Shown: in pieces, positions 53,001 to 57,479 of the stretch
Layout of the letters: the number at the start of each line of letters is the position of its first letter
How positions within the stretch are numbered: position 1 is the stretch's first letter
Source of the DNA: Epinephelus fuscoguttatus
Taxonomy: Eukaryota; Chordata; Actinopteri; Perciformes; Serranidae
Direction of reading: 5' to 3'
Length of the DNA: 64,000 bases
Assembly (NCBI RefSeq): GCF_011397635.1
Contig: NC_064766.1
Location: forward strand, 43,009,510 to 43,073,509
Notes under the pieces: model-generated
The model's input: only the letters and a program-made list of their open reading frames with translations
What the model was told of the DNA's origin: nothing
The model's database searches: none
Program-made: the position numbers and the translations under genes

Positions 53001-55526
53001 ACCATTGTTATGATCATCTTTGTCATCATCATCATTATGGTGACCATCATCATCATCACCACCATCATTATGACGACCATCACCATCATGTGTGAATCAT
53101 TAAATTGTGTATTTACATTATAAATTATTGAATTGAGTTCATTGTTTATATCTGTTGTTTTGAGTTCCTCTCTGATTTAGTGTCTGTGAGTTTGTCTCTT
53201 TGAATTTGTTTCTGTGAGTTTGTCTCTTTGATTTTGTCTCTGAATTCGTCTCTTTGAATTCCTATCTTTGAATTCTTGTCTTTGATTTCATCTCTGTGAG
53301 TTCGTCTGTTTTAATTCTTGTCTTTGATTCAGTTTCTTTGAGTTCATCTCTTTGAATTCGTCTCTTTGAATTCTTGTCTTTGATTCTCTCTTTGAATTCT
53401 TGTCTTTGATTTTGTCTCTTTGAATTCTTGTCTTTGAATTCGTCTCTTTGAATTTGTATCTTTGATTTCGTTTCTGTGAGTTCGTCTCTTTGAATTCTTG
53501 TCTTTGATTTTGTCTCTGTGAGTTCGTCTCAATGAGTTTGTGTCCTTGATTTTGTGTCTGTGAGTTTGTCTTTTCTTCGTGAATGATGTTATTAAATGTT
53601 ATTTTTTGTCCAAAGTTGACTGTTGGATCTCCCGGAACTGAGAAGGCGGAGCTTGGTGAGGTGTGTAGTTCTGCTCTGAGTGTAGTTTTTGTTATTAATA
53701 AATAATGAATGTTTGTTTATTGTTAAAGATGTGTTACTGTGAAGAAGAGACATCCTTGATGCAGTGCTCAGATTCAAGACAACACGACAACATCCTTTAT
53801 GTTGCAGCTACAAAACACTTAAATTGAACTTTTTAGTTATGACAGCTGCTGATGTTAAAGGTTTATAATTAATCCTGGAATTAAAATTTCTTGATTAACA
53901 AGAATGTGTCAATGTGTGGAAATTGTCTTTCATAAGGATATTTATTTCTGTCTCAAATACTTTTTCATCGTTTGCTGAGGTTACACTGTGTACTGTGATG
54001 ACCCCTATGCTCCATTAGCTGATGTTTTATCTCTAATATTAATGAAGTGAAATACTGCAGCAGAATCTGTGATGCTAACAGCTACTGACCATGGATTATG
54101 TGATTCTGAAAAAGTTTCTGTTCCTGTTTTAATGAAATGATTTCTGTGATTCGGCACAGATTCCTCCTGTGGATGAAGCAAAACCATCTCCAGATGAAGC
54201 AGCTCCATCGGTAACTTTCACTTTACTTTGATTGTGACCATTAATATAAAAACAAAAATCACTAACTCAGACCCTGTCATTTCATCAGTCCTGAGTGAGT
54301 ATAATGAAACATTTTCCCAAATCAAAAGTGTCTGTCCATCCATCCATCCATCTCCAGTGCAGTGTAATCCTGTCAGTTCCTTCAACTTGATCAGTTAATT
54401 TAGTCATTTGTTGCTGCTGGCTTATAATCCTCCATGTTACCTGACAGTTCTGGTGATCTATTATTACTGGTTGTGGAGTGACTTAACTAATATTTAAATT
54501 ACTTTTAATTAAACACCATCCTACAACAACTAAAAAATGGTTGATAAAAATACAAATGTGGAGCTTAAACTAGTAAAAAAAAATGTGTTTGAGAATATAA
54601 ACATGAATACACTCATTAAACATTCTCTGTAAATTATATCATTACATTGCTTATTATTATAAATTAGGCATAGTAAGATAAAGAGATGATACAAAGGATA
54701 AAGACTAACTCGAATGAAAAAGTGAGACTGAGGCCCTTGAAAGTTTTGGAAACAAGTTCTTAGTTCTCTACATAAATATTTTTTTGTGTCTGGGTCACAT
54801 TTTTCTTCTTTATTATTATCATCACTGAGAGAAAGTAAAAAGTTATTCATGTGACAACTAAATGTTTTTTTATCTTCTGTAGGAAAAGATGCCAATCCCA
54901 TCTGTTGTGATTGAGCCTGCCTCCAGTAATGAAGGCGATGATGACCGTGATGCTGACATCATCTCTCCCACTGCCATCAGTGACAACGGTGTGACAGCTG
55001 GAAACCAGCCTATCAAACACATGAGTCCAAGTGGTGGAGTGTCGGGCCTTCCTGATGATTTCCTGTACAAGGTGGGTTTCGTCTAGATGCTAACAATCTG
55101 ACAATCAGCTGAAATCAGCAAATTGAAAAATACATTTGTATTGTTGTTATTATTATTTTGTAAAGAAATGGTTACCATGATTAATTGGATGATGGTGTTT
55201 CTCTCTCTGCAGGTGGAGACAATGCACGACTTTGAGGCTGCGAATTCAGATGAGCTCGAGCTGAAGAGAGGTGATATAGTGTTGGTGGTTCCTACAGCTT
55301 CAGTAGAGGATCAGGTGAGAACAACTGGTGATCCATACAAGTCCAGTAGTTTAAGTCCAACAGCATCCTGAAAGGAAGAGATGAAGAGTGTTGACAGTGA
55401 TGTTTGTGTTTGTTGTTGTAGGACGCCGGTTGGCTCACAGGGATCAAAGAAAGTGACTGGTTAAGACTCGGAGCTGGTGCTCACAAAGGACTGTTCCCAG
55501 AAAACTTCACTCAGCGTTTGGAGTAA
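13333..55526 (+). CDS. Amphiphysin (BAR-SH3 endocytic adaptor), whole gene span
   Basis: Amphiphysin bends membranes through its N-terminal BAR domain and recruits clathrin, AP-2, dynamin and synaptojanin during synaptic vesicle endocytosis. The exons listed below join in consistent phase except at exon 10/11. They read [19 protein letters not shown] (N-terminal helix), YDSARHH in the BAR domain, [21 protein letters not shown] clathrin box, PWDMW W-box, PSVVIEPAS, and an SH3 domain with [22 protein letters not shown] and [16 protein letters not shown] and PWDMW favour AMPH over its paralogue BIN1. The product is about 1,410 residues against 695 in human, mainly because of a 28-unit repeat in exon 15. 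Canonical AP-2 motifs FEDNF and DPF are replaced by FGGEF (exon 11) and DAF (exon 12). Introns are unusually rich in minisatellites and transposons. The exon 10 donor and the segment between exons 10 and 11 are unresolved. Confidence 0.96.
13402..14846 (+). other. amph intron 1, proximal part
   Basis: No gene is seen here. It contains a (CA)n tract at about 13943-13999 and otherwise single-copy-looking DNA up to the hAT-like element. A GC-richer patch at 13402-13500, just downstream of exon 1, may be part of the promoter region. Confidence 0.6.
14982..15036 (-). mobile_element. LINE 3'-tail fragment (gataa)n
   Basis: A run of agataagataagata followed by cacctttattgatccc reads, on the minus strand, as a 3' tail with an AATAAA-like signal and a short tandem tail. 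This is typical of teleost non-LTR retrotransposon or SINE ends. It is nested inside the hAT-like element. Confidence 0.5.
15037..15950. mobile_element. Unclassified repeat nested in the hAT-like element
   Basis: Two related stretches, near 15199 (gatatcgtcacggctgtgat) and 15882 (atcatcacggtttt), lie toward opposite ends of this segment. Its edges carry ttatacaacagtt (about 15275) and aactgttgtataa (about 15931), which are inverted copies of each other. This suggests a foldback or miniature element inserted into the larger one. It contains the small minus-strand open frame at 15443-15721. Confidence 0.45.
15443..15721 (-). CDS. Small unidentified acidic ORF inside a transposon
   Basis: A 92-residue minus-strand frame opens with [20 protein letters not shown], continues through an acidic/serine-rich stretch and ends [16 protein letters not shown]. 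It lies entirely inside the nested repeat, so it is probably transposon-derived, perhaps a fragment captured by the element. No domain is recognised. A chance frame is possible, although its amino-acid usage looks protein-like. Confidence 0.35.
   Translation of the reverse strand: MDLFPKISFELNYEWSSEEDEGEEKLNPSEHTSRFVSVSSAELNDLEKTNILSDQKAESAVPVKPQSTMQSPQTYFTGCTIYGNVQINVYKE
16824..16904 (+). CDS. amph exon 2 (BAR)
   Basis: The acceptor is tttggtcag and the donor GTAAGC, in phase 0-0, 27 codons. It encodes [18 protein letters not shown], the conserved start of BAR helix 1 directly following exon 1's AQEK. Confidence 0.97.
16905..17767 (+). other. amph intron 2
   Basis: No gene or clear mobile element is seen. 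It contains a short gggtcagggccagggtcagg run near 17480 and otherwise unremarkable sequence. Confidence 0.6.
17768..17822 (+). CDS. amph exon 3 (BAR)
   Basis: The acceptor is gttgtgtcag and the donor GTGAGA. It begins in phase 0 and ends one base into a Gly codon completed by exon 4. It encodes [18 protein letters not shown], matching the RLQRELRGYLAAIKG region of vertebrate amphiphysin. Confidence 0.95.
17911..18005 (+). CDS. amph exon 4 (BAR)
   Basis: The acceptor is gtccctgcag and the donor GTCAGA. It completes the Gly codon, then encodes [20 protein letters not shown], the conserved LHEVYEPDW loop of the amphiphysin BAR domain, and ends in phase 0. Confidence 0.96.
18200..18470 (-). mobile_element. 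Probable retroelement remnant
   Basis: Sequence with ccgccttgttgtggttgagg, then 'gggtctcccaaggccacttggtcccaggtg' spread over about 18260-18355, resembles a block I recall as widely repeated in teleost genomes, associated with LINE or SINE copies. No intact reading frame is present. The assignment rests on pattern memory only. Confidence 0.4.
18577..18625 (+). repeat. Outlying units of the 12-bp array
   Basis: The stretch ccctgacaactgtcttgaaa followed by accattctgacagccgccctt consists of diverged copies of the 12-bp unit that forms the large array beginning at 18796. It is separated from that array by the LINE tail at 18626-18795. Confidence 0.75.
18626..18795 (+). mobile_element. L2-type LINE 3' end (or derived SINE tail)
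   Basis: The segment carries ttggggagtttttcctgatc and ends with gtaaagccctgtgaggcaaa, then gggctttataaataaaactg and a tgattgattga tail. I recognise this as the 3' terminal region common to teleost L2/Maui-type LINEs, with the polyadenylation-like ATAAATAAA and a short tandem tail. It is 5'-truncated to about 170 bp. Units of the 12-bp minisatellite lie on both sides. Confidence 0.75.
18796..20885 (+). repeat. 12-bp minisatellite in amph intron 4
   Basis: About 170 tandem copies of a 12-bp unit alternate between three main versions: acaactgtcctg, acatcagccctg and acaaccaccctg. They are arranged in 24- and 36-bp higher-order blocks up to about 20030. Beyond about 20220, variants ending ctttaccacagccctg take over and the array becomes progressively degenerate. 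Open frames such as (DNCPDISP)n and ([11 protein letters not shown])n are artefacts of a period divisible by three. Confidence 0.97.
20886..21284 (+). other. amph intron 4, distal part
   Basis: No gene is seen. The segment 21090-21200 (gccaggggtggatctttcag and following) may be a small diverged repeat. The remainder leads to the exon 5 acceptor. Confidence 0.5.
21285..21380 (+). CDS. amph exon 5 (BAR)
   Basis: The acceptor is tttgccacag and the donor GTAACA; 32 codons in phase 0-0. It encodes [18 protein letters not shown], then LQQFPDLK, matching the conserved LWEDFHQKLVD...YLGQFPDIK of vertebrate amphiphysin. Confidence 0.97.
21477..21584 (+). CDS. amph exon 6 (BAR)
   Basis: The acceptor is gacatttcag and the donor GTGAGC; 36 codons in phase 0-0. 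It encodes [20 protein letters not shown], the signature (K/R)L(I/V)DYDSARHH of N-BAR proteins. Confidence 0.98.
21699..21784 (+). CDS. amph exon 7 (BAR)
   Basis: The acceptor is tctgtttgaag and the donor GTAATT. It begins in phase 0 and ends two bases into a Ser codon. It encodes [20 protein letters not shown] and ELPTLWD, the conserved third BAR helix. Confidence 0.97.
22330..22560. repeat. (TTC)n-associated dispersed fish repeat
   Basis: A run of ttc triplets (22364-22389) is followed by cgaggaaatcatacttccca and then 'gtgaaaactcaccaaactttgc'. I recognise the general pattern as a repeat frequently seen in teleost introns. It is not coding. Confidence 0.4.
22935..23010 (+). other. tRNA-like sequence (Pol III promoter boxes), not an intact tRNA
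   Basis: TTAGCTCAGTGAGATAGA resembles a tRNA A box and, about 50 bp on, GTGAGTTCAAGCCTC resembles a B box. The flanking sequences do not pair into an acceptor stem, so this is either a tRNA-derived SINE head or an internal promoter of the surrounding repeat. Confidence 0.4.
23461..23536 (+). CDS. amph exon 8 (BAR)
   Basis: The acceptor is tctctgcag and the donor GTGAGG. It completes the Ser codon begun in exon 7 and encodes [20 protein letters not shown], corresponding to RVGFYVNTF...EAKFHKEI. It ends in phase 0. The donor is followed at once by a poly-G run. Confidence 0.97.
23647..23729 (+). CDS. amph exon 9 (end of BAR)
   Basis: The acceptor is ctccctgcag and the donor GTCAGT. It encodes [20 protein letters not shown] and FTIQGAP, then two bases of a Ser codon. 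This closes the BAR domain at about residue 240 and enters the linker (IQGAPSDSGP in relatives). Confidence 0.97.
23730..24116 (+). other. amph intron 9, proximal part
   Basis: No gene is seen. It has a short poly-A run at 23802-23816 and AT-rich sequence leading into the 27-bp array. Confidence 0.6.
24117..24148 (+). repeat. 32-bp array border, copy 1
   Basis: This block (aataaataattcagtacatt, then tatctctggtta) immediately precedes the 27-bp array. An identical block sits at 36932-36963, immediately before the second, smaller array of the same unit. Confidence 0.9.
24149..30355 (+). repeat. 27-bp minisatellite, main array (amph intron 9)
   Basis: More than 200 copies of a unit based on ctgtaagacagacaggttag + agacaca occur here, with 27-, 28- and 29-bp variants (gagagacac, gacacacac) and frequent aaaacagac, gagacagac and gatttgcgac versions. 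A marker block (ggttcaagagtcattgtaag, then ggcagacagg and aaatactgttagacagaaag) recurs near 25351, 25856, 26575, 27553, 27711, 27968, 28498 and 29931, showing higher-order organisation. CVSNLSVLQ-type open frames on the minus strand are artefacts of the period. Confidence 0.97.
30356..31560 (+). repeat. GT-rich 9-bp degenerate array
   Basis: About 1.2 kb is built from 9-bp words tgtgtagtt, tgtgtaatt and tgtgtagtg, with many single-base variants. It directly follows the 27-bp array, whose last unit ends in gtaagtgtgtgtagtg. Cysteine/valine-rich frames here have no coding support. Confidence 0.93.
31561..31840 (+). other. End of amph intron 9
   Basis: Unique-looking sequence leads to the acceptor cgtccctcag at 31831-31840. 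It includes a short agctccacctgc duplication at 31757-31780. An open frame across 31478-31789 has no matching splice sites or recognised similarity. Confidence 0.5.
31841..31919 (+). CDS. amph exon 10 (linker), 3' boundary unresolved
   Basis: It completes the Ser codon from exon 9 and encodes [20 protein letters not shown] then DSPDF, matching the SDSGPLRIAKTPSPPEEPSP linker of human amphiphysin. The frame meets TGA at 31920-31922. There is no GT donor between the conserved residues and that stop. The 39-bp minisatellite starts at the same place. A donor-like CAG|GTAGAT occurs at 31951/31952 but lies beyond the stop and would leave phase 2, whereas exon 11 begins in phase 0. Ending at 31919 would give phase 0 but with no GT. 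Part of the linker seen in relatives (NHTL...RSPSQ region) was not found. Confidence 0.8.
31917..33819 (+). repeat. 39-bp minisatellite abutting amph exon 10
   Basis: About 49 copies of a 39-bp unit (gtagatgttatctgaactgg + atcctgacctcagtcacag) with a few recurring variants (cacacctcc, cagatctcc, aaatggatc, and an 8-bp deletion giving caggtatctg). The first unit begins within the last codons of exon 10. Every unit contains CAG|GTAGAT, which resembles a 5' splice site. The array was later split by a transposon at 33820. Confidence 0.97.
33820..34688. mobile_element. hAT-like non-autonomous element inserted in the 39-bp array
   Basis: It is flanked by the 8-bp direct repeat TAGATGTT (33812-33819 and 34689-34696), which is part of the minisatellite unit. 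The ends are imperfect inverted copies (AGGTTTTTTTCGGTTTTTGG against CTAGGGTTGGGTCGGTATGA). It contains a 53-bp segment (gagtctgtgagcacctatag...) tandemly duplicated at about 34181-34286. There is no transposase. The 8-bp duplication points to hAT. Confidence 0.8.
34689..34750 (+). repeat. Remnant of the 39-bp array beyond the hAT-like element
   Basis: One full diverged unit and part of another (gtagatgttatctgaactgg atcgcgacctctgtcacag) follow the transposon's right end. This confirms that it split an existing array. Confidence 0.9.
34751..34989 (+). other. Unique intron 10 sequence
   Basis: About 240 bp between arrays. I searched it for a missing linker exon and found no acceptor/donor pair with a suitable open frame. 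Confidence 0.5.
34990..36340 (+). repeat. 19-bp minisatellite (amph intron 10)
   Basis: About 70 copies of a unit based on gacaggtgacagtagagtc occur, with frequent atag for acag, gacgtgtga and tttcagtag variants. No coding potential. Confidence 0.95.
36341..36598 (+). other. Unique intron 10 sequence between arrays
   Basis: Contains a degenerate tgtgtatg-rich stretch (36430-36470). No exon was identified. Confidence 0.5.
36599..36931 (+). repeat. 11-12-bp degenerate array, left part
   Basis: Repeats of actaatgtgac with variants actaacatgac, actaaggtgac and attatgtggc. It is interrupted at 36932 by the displaced 27-bp array and resumes at about 37966. Confidence 0.9.
36932..37965 (+). repeat. 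Displaced second copy of the 27-bp array with its border
   Basis: The segment starts with the same 32-bp border found at 24117-24148, then about 38 units of the 27-bp repeat, mostly the gacagattagagacac version with gtaaaaca. Two copies of the ggttcaagactcattgtaag marker lie near 37010 and 37447. Both sides are the actaatgtgac array, so the block was inserted into it. Confidence 0.93.
37966..38055 (+). repeat. 11-12-bp degenerate array, right part
   Basis: Resumption of the actaatgtgac array, including tactaatgtgacattatgtg, which also occurs in the left part. Confidence 0.88.
38056..38734 (+). other. End of amph intron 10
   Basis: No gene is seen. It ends in an unusual acceptor region: a T run (38709-38720) followed by a G run (38721-38731), then cAG at 38732-38734. 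Confidence 0.6.
38735..38854 (+). CDS. amph exon 11 (proline-rich, dynamin/AP-2 region)
   Basis: 40 codons in phase 0-0 with donor GTCGGT. It encodes [20 protein letters not shown] and [18 protein letters not shown]. The KGPPVPP(P/L)PKVTPTKE block is diagnostic of amphiphysin. The position occupied by FEDNF in human reads FGGEF, so the AP-2 FxDxF motif is lost. Confidence 0.96.
38972..39055 (+). CDS. amph exon 12 (clathrin box)
   Basis: 28 codons in phase 0-0 with acceptor gttgtccacag and donor GTTCGA. It encodes [24 protein letters not shown] is a type I clathrin box. The DPF that follows it in human amphiphysin (LDFDPF) is DAF here. Confidence 0.93.
39098..39560 (+). repeat. 15-bp minisatellite (amph intron 12)
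   Basis: About 31 copies of a unit based on gtccctggaccctct, with cttgg, ttcatgg and cgtgg variants, begin 43 bp after the exon 12 donor. The LDPLS-type frames are open only because the period is a multiple of three. Reading on from exon 12 meets a stop within five codons. Confidence 0.95.
39561..40090 (+). other. amph intron 12, unique sequence
   Basis: No gene or recognised repeat is seen. Confidence 0.5.
40091..40985. repeat. Dispersed repeat with internal tandem duplication
   Basis: It begins tagccgcaagcggcaattcc, a short foldback motif that I associate with a common teleost dispersed repeat. Two related segments of about 290 bp (from about 40365 and about 40650) share aaagataagtgtct, gactatcaca, gtcatataaatgt and gtttggtgga, so the interior is a diverged tandem dimer. 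Confidence 0.55.
41662..43160 (-). pseudogene. LINE reverse transcriptase fragment
   Basis: Two adjoining frames, 42649-43160 ([20 protein letters not shown]...[12 protein letters not shown]) and 41662-42609 ([43 protein letters not shown]), give RT motifs up to the B motif. The C motif, normally (Y/F)ADDT, reads FSDYTVL, so one catalytic aspartate is replaced. A frameshift near 42610-42650 separates the halves. Confidence 0.93.
43161..44760 (-). mobile_element. Tc1-like transposon nested in the LINE
   Basis: TA flanks both ends (43159-43160 and 44761-44762). The left end reads CAGTGGTTTCGGACACCC and the right end is its inverted, slightly diverged copy (gggtgtccgaaaac...ccaccactg). Length is 1,600 bp, standard for Tc1. 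It interrupts the LINE reading frame just upstream of [10 protein letters not shown]. It is a different Tc1 subfamily from the element at 10985. Confidence 0.95.
43445..44455 (-). pseudogene. Tc1 transposase pseudogene (second subfamily)
   Basis: On the minus strand the Met at 44455 opens [20 protein letters not shown], with the helix-turn-helix and the GRPRVSS linker. A frameshift near 44100-44165 leads to [27 protein letters not shown] (first Asp) and [11 protein letters not shown] (second Asp). A second shift near 43640-43700 leads to [13 protein letters not shown] (Glu) through to RTTKY. The DDE residues remain, but two frameshifts inactivate it. Confidence 0.93.
44763..45323 (-). pseudogene. 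LINE endonuclease-side fragment
   Basis: The frames 44985-45323 ([13 protein letters not shown]...[20 protein letters not shown]) and 44833-45069 ([20 protein letters not shown]...ACMDCTDW) correspond to the end of the endonuclease domain and the following linker. The latter hits a stop at about 44836 (after DDID), then the frame continues readable ([12 protein letters not shown]) to the Tc1 insertion point at 44763. Confidence 0.85.
45814..45840 (+). CDS. amph exon 13, 27-nt microexon (clathrin W-box)
   Basis: The acceptor is gcctctttcag and the donor GTGAGT; nine codons TAVPWDMWS in phase 0-0. PWD(L/M)W is the W-box that binds the clathrin heavy-chain N-terminal domain in amphiphysin (PWDLW in human). 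Confidence 0.93.
46022..46045 (+). CDS. amph exon 14, 24-nt microexon
   Basis: The acceptor is ccatttttttag and the donor GTAAGT; eight codons ANTQTAEP in phase 0-0, following the W-box as a similar TTSTDLVQP stretch does in human. The strong polypyrimidine tract and consensus donor support it. Confidence 0.8.
46266..46289 (+). CDS. Possible additional 24-nt microexon (amph)
   Basis: The acceptor gtcatctcacag and donor GTATGT bracket eight codons ILSSVDTS in phase 0-0, so inclusion or skipping would both keep the frame. Support is splice-site shape and phase only; no family match is certain. Confidence 0.35.
46300..47001. mobile_element. hAT-like miniature element
   Basis: The left end (CAGGGGCGATTGCTCTGAGA ...caggggaggct) and the reverse complement of the right end (CAGTGGCGGCTGCTGGTC ...caggggaggct) are matching inverted termini of about 35 bp. 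Flanking 8-mers ATGTACAC and ATATACAG agree at 6 of 8 positions, a possible decayed target duplication. CAGNGGCG termini are typical of a fish hAT group. There is no transposase. Confidence 0.75.
47275..49530 (+). CDS. amph exon 15: giant linker exon with DPF repeat array
   Basis: The acceptor is cttttcccgagcag, in phase 0, and the frame stays open for 752 codons. The proposed donor is GAG|GTACTT at 49530/49531, also phase 0. If unspliced, TAG at 49561-49563 would end the protein. The first part ([20 protein letters not shown]...) is acidic and Gly/Gln rich, with GGAQGGAQG repeats. Codons from 48037 form 27 exact 14-residue units (consensus [14 protein letters not shown]) plus a longer final unit ending FEFDPF. 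About 15 of the 28 units carry DPF; the others end VPS, VTS, VHS, DSF or DLF. DPF is an AP-2 alpha-appendage ligand. The exon ends with a charged segment ([14 protein letters not shown]). Confidence 0.9.
48034..49218 (+). repeat. 42-bp coding minisatellite within amph exon 15
   Basis: 27 units of exactly 42 bp run from 48037 to 49170, followed by a 48-bp variant. The period is a multiple of three, so the frame is preserved. A six-unit block (252 bp) starting at about 48181 is repeated starting at about 48433 with the same order of unit endings: VTS, DPF, DPF with Gly-to-Asp, VHS, DSF, HSVPS. Confidence 0.97.
49564..50397 (+). other. amph intron 15
   Basis: No gene or recognisable mobile element is seen. 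It contains a poly-T run near 49850 and an aggtcaaaggtcac-type cluster (50171-50205) of no proven meaning. Confidence 0.5.
50398..50439 (+). CDS. amph exon 16, 42-nt exon
   Basis: The acceptor follows a pyrimidine-rich stretch (ctcttcttcttttcaatttt) and reads ttcgaag. The donor is GTGAGT. 14 codons [14 protein letters not shown] in phase 0-0. The FFADFD core resembles short aromatic/acidic adaptor-binding motifs. Confidence 0.75.
51505..51590 (-). mobile_element. Retroelement 3' tail
   Basis: Reading on the minus strand, ggatcaataaagtatttctg and gattctgattctgatt form an AATAAA-containing 3' end with a short tandem tail typical of fish LINE/SINE copies. A (TA)n tract (51567-51587) adjoins it. 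Confidence 0.6.
52085..52200 (+). repeat. Degenerate 12-bp repeat
   Basis: Short run of tgaccaccaaac/tgaccactaaac-like words with irregular spacing. Confidence 0.6.
52546..52914 (+). CDS. amph exon 17: acidic linker with 9-residue repeats
   Basis: The acceptor is tcttttttacaaaag and the donor GTGAGT; 123 codons in phase 0-0. Five to six tandem copies of a 9-residue unit (SAGEEPTAS and variants) are followed by an acidic run ([15 protein letters not shown]) and SVTEKKSD. The composition fits the Glu/Ala/Pro-rich central part of amphiphysin. The 27-bp period makes this a second coding minisatellite. Confidence 0.9.
52966..53090 (+). repeat. (ATC/CAT)n microsatellite
   Basis: Imperfect runs of atcatc/catcac triplets. 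Confidence 0.85.
53160..53580 (+). repeat. Degenerate 15-16-bp minisatellite (amph intron 17)
   Basis: Words tttgaattcttgtctttg, ttgattttgtctctgtg and gagttcgtctc alternate over about 420 bp. Non-coding. Confidence 0.85.
53616..53660 (+). CDS. amph exon 18, 45-nt exon
   Basis: The acceptor is ttttttgtccaaag and the donor GTGTGT; 15 codons [15 protein letters not shown] in phase 0-0. Supported by splice signals, phase and acidic linker-like composition. Confidence 0.7.
53661..54159 (+). other. amph intron 18
   Basis: No feature was recognised. Confidence 0.5.
54160..54210 (+). CDS. amph exon 19, 51-nt exon
   Basis: The acceptor is gattcggcacag and the donor GTAACT; 17 codons [17 protein letters not shown] in phase 0-0, an acidic/proline linker. 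Confidence 0.75.
54211..54882 (+). other. amph intron 19
   Basis: No gene is seen. A short (CCAT)n run lies at 54334-54353; the remainder is AT-rich. Confidence 0.5.
54883..55071 (+). CDS. amph exon 20 (conserved linker before SH3)
   Basis: The acceptor is tatcttctgtag and the donor GTGGGT; 63 codons in phase 0-0. It encodes [20 protein letters not shown], then ...[19 protein letters not shown] and LP(P/D)(G/D)FLYK flank the SH3 domain in vertebrate amphiphysin and separate it from BIN1. Confidence 0.96.
55213..55314 (+). CDS. amph exon 21 (SH3, first half)
   Basis: The acceptor is tctctctgcag and the donor GTGAGA; 34 codons. It encodes [20 protein letters not shown] and DIVLVVP. HDFEA is the ALYDY-equivalent motif, and the acidic RT loop (NSDELEL) is intact. 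Confidence 0.98.
55422..55526 (+). CDS. amph exon 22 (SH3, second half, stop)
   Basis: The acceptor is gttgttgtag. It encodes [13 protein letters not shown] and [14 protein letters not shown], then TAA. The conserved Trp of the ligand groove (GWL) and the FPENF motif are present, so the domain should bind PxRPxR ligands such as dynamin. Confidence 0.98.
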   Translation, partial: DAGWLTGIKESDWLRLGAGAHKGLFPENFTQRLE

Positions 55527-56101
55527 GAACCGTATGCAGCTGAGTAGAAGTTCAAGACATTGTTGTCCAAGCTGCCCTGTCAGCATGTAGCCAGCCCCAG
55601 AAAAAACCCTTTTAACCTGCTGCAACTGTCTGCTGGACAACTTACGGCTTTCTCTGGTAGATGAAACTTCACAAAGTCACGCTTAATAAGTACTACTATT
55701 CCCAGGACAACTGAAGATTATAAGCATGTTGTTAAGAGTGTGGTCTGCGCTCTTCTGGAATTAAAATGTTTTTTGTTTTTGTTTGTTTTTTTGCTGTTGA
55801 AAGAAAGACAAAAACATGTATGATGTATTTATTGGGAATGTTGCAATCTCAACATGTTCACGCCTACAAAAAGCAGAAAAAAATGTTTCAGAAGAAAAAA
55901 AGAACTGTACCTCCTTTGCACCGAGTGTGTTGTACTGATTTTGTTGCTCTGCTGTGGAATATATCAGAATCTGTAGTGCTGTGATCTATTTAAATGTTAC
56001 TGAGTGTTTCATAAAACTCCTGATTTTTCTTTCCAGATGTTATGACTGTTTGTTTTGAATCACTGTTTGTGTATTTCTGTAACATCATGGTTAATTGTGT
56101 G

Positions 56102-56143
<42 letters not shown>

Positions 56144-56650
56144 TTATTTTTTCTTTGGTAGATGTGGTGATGATTTAAGTCACTGATGAGTGTTGCTGTG
56201 TTTTTGCCAAAATAATATTGATATTTGTCATCTGAGCATTGGCAAATGAACCAGTGCACATTCAGAATGATAATCTTTAATATTTTATGAAAATGAGTAT
56301 TTGAAGATAAAAAGTCTAAAGATTTTGCCCACTATTGCAAATGTCATTGTATAGCTGTAGAAGTCACGTCTAATGAAAAATTATATTTGCGAGAAACAGA
56401 GTCAAGTAAAAGACATTTTAATGTTATCAGCTATTTTAAGTATATTATCACAAGGAGGGTGTCAACAAATGCAATATGCAATCTATGTCATTAGTAAATT
56501 TCAGGTCTCCATATTCCAACAGTTCTGTAGATCAACAAATATGATGTCACTTCCTTTGACAGTGAAATGAAATCTTAATGTAGACATTTTTGTGATGTAC
56601 ATACCATAAACATTTATGTCAATATCAATAAAGACTTAATAGTGAAAAAA
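55527..56650 (+). other. amph 3' UTR
   Basis: About 1.1 kb from the stop to just past the poly(A) signal. It holds a (GT)n tract at 56107-56140. No competing reading frame is supported. Confidence 0.75.
56627..56632 (+). terminator. amph polyadenylation signal AATAAA
   Basis: AATAAA at 56627, with a T/G-rich stretch (gttttgttgggttgtc) about 30 bp downstream, is a canonical cleavage and polyadenylation site placed sensibly after the last exon. Confidence 0.75.
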
Positions 56651-57023
56651 ATGTTAAGAGTTTTGTTGGGTTGTCCACAGTTCAGTGTTCAGCAACATGA
56701 GTGATTTGATAAATGAGATCACAAATCACTCTCATGCTGTGTTCACATCAAACATGATGAACGTGATTTACTCGTGTGAGTAAATGAAAATTCATCATGC
56801 TACTCGCTCAAGTTCGGATGCTGGGCCATGATGTAAAATTCGGGTTATTTCATCAGACGCGCGAGTATGAGCCTGCCCATCTTTACTAGATAACAACAAC
56901 ATTACTTCCGCCATTTCTTTCTCTCATCGACTGTGGCTGAGATCACCACGATTGCTGCACTGTATCTGCTCTAAAGGTTCCAGATTCGTCAAATAGATTC
57001 AAGCTATTCAAGCTCCTGACAAC

Positions 57024-57410
57024 ATGGGATCCCAGTTCTTTAATTACATGGAGGGATTTTCCATTGTCCTCTTGGCCGTCGTGGATGCCAGGTATTGCTT
57101 CCAGGTGATTGATGTCGGGGGGCTACGGGAGGACGAGCGATGGTGGCATTCTGGCCAACTCAGCCTTTGGTCAGGCACTTCGCTCTGGCACCCTCCATCC
57201 GAGAGGTGTGTGAAGGTGACCTGTGTTCCTGTGGAAGACGACCCCTACGTGGAGTGGTGACATGGAGCTGCTGCCAGGTCTGGGCAGAGTTGCAGCAAAC
57301 ACTTCTACAAGAGAGGCCATCAGGGTTTGGGAGACCTTCACAGCGTACTTCTCCACAGAGGGAACGGTCCTGTGGCAAGCCAACGTTGAGTTCACAAGCA
57401 CTCCTACAAC
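57024..57410 (+). pseudogene. Harbinger-type DDE transposase fragment
   Basis: The segment starts GSQFFNYMEGFSIVLLAVVD then ARYCFQVIDVGG, resembling the ...(Y/F)NYKGFFSIVLMA(I/V)(A/V)DA...F..(I/V)DVG region containing a catalytic Asp in HARBI1-like nucleases. A frameshift follows (the matching GRTSDGG-like part is in another frame). REAIRVWETFTAYFSTEG near 57313-57365 matches the C-terminal end. N-terminal and middle parts are missing. Confidence 0.8.
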
Positions 57411-57479
57411 GGTTCTTTTAAGAGCCACCCACATATCACTATTGAGCAAACATCCCGCAGTATTACTATATTGACATTA

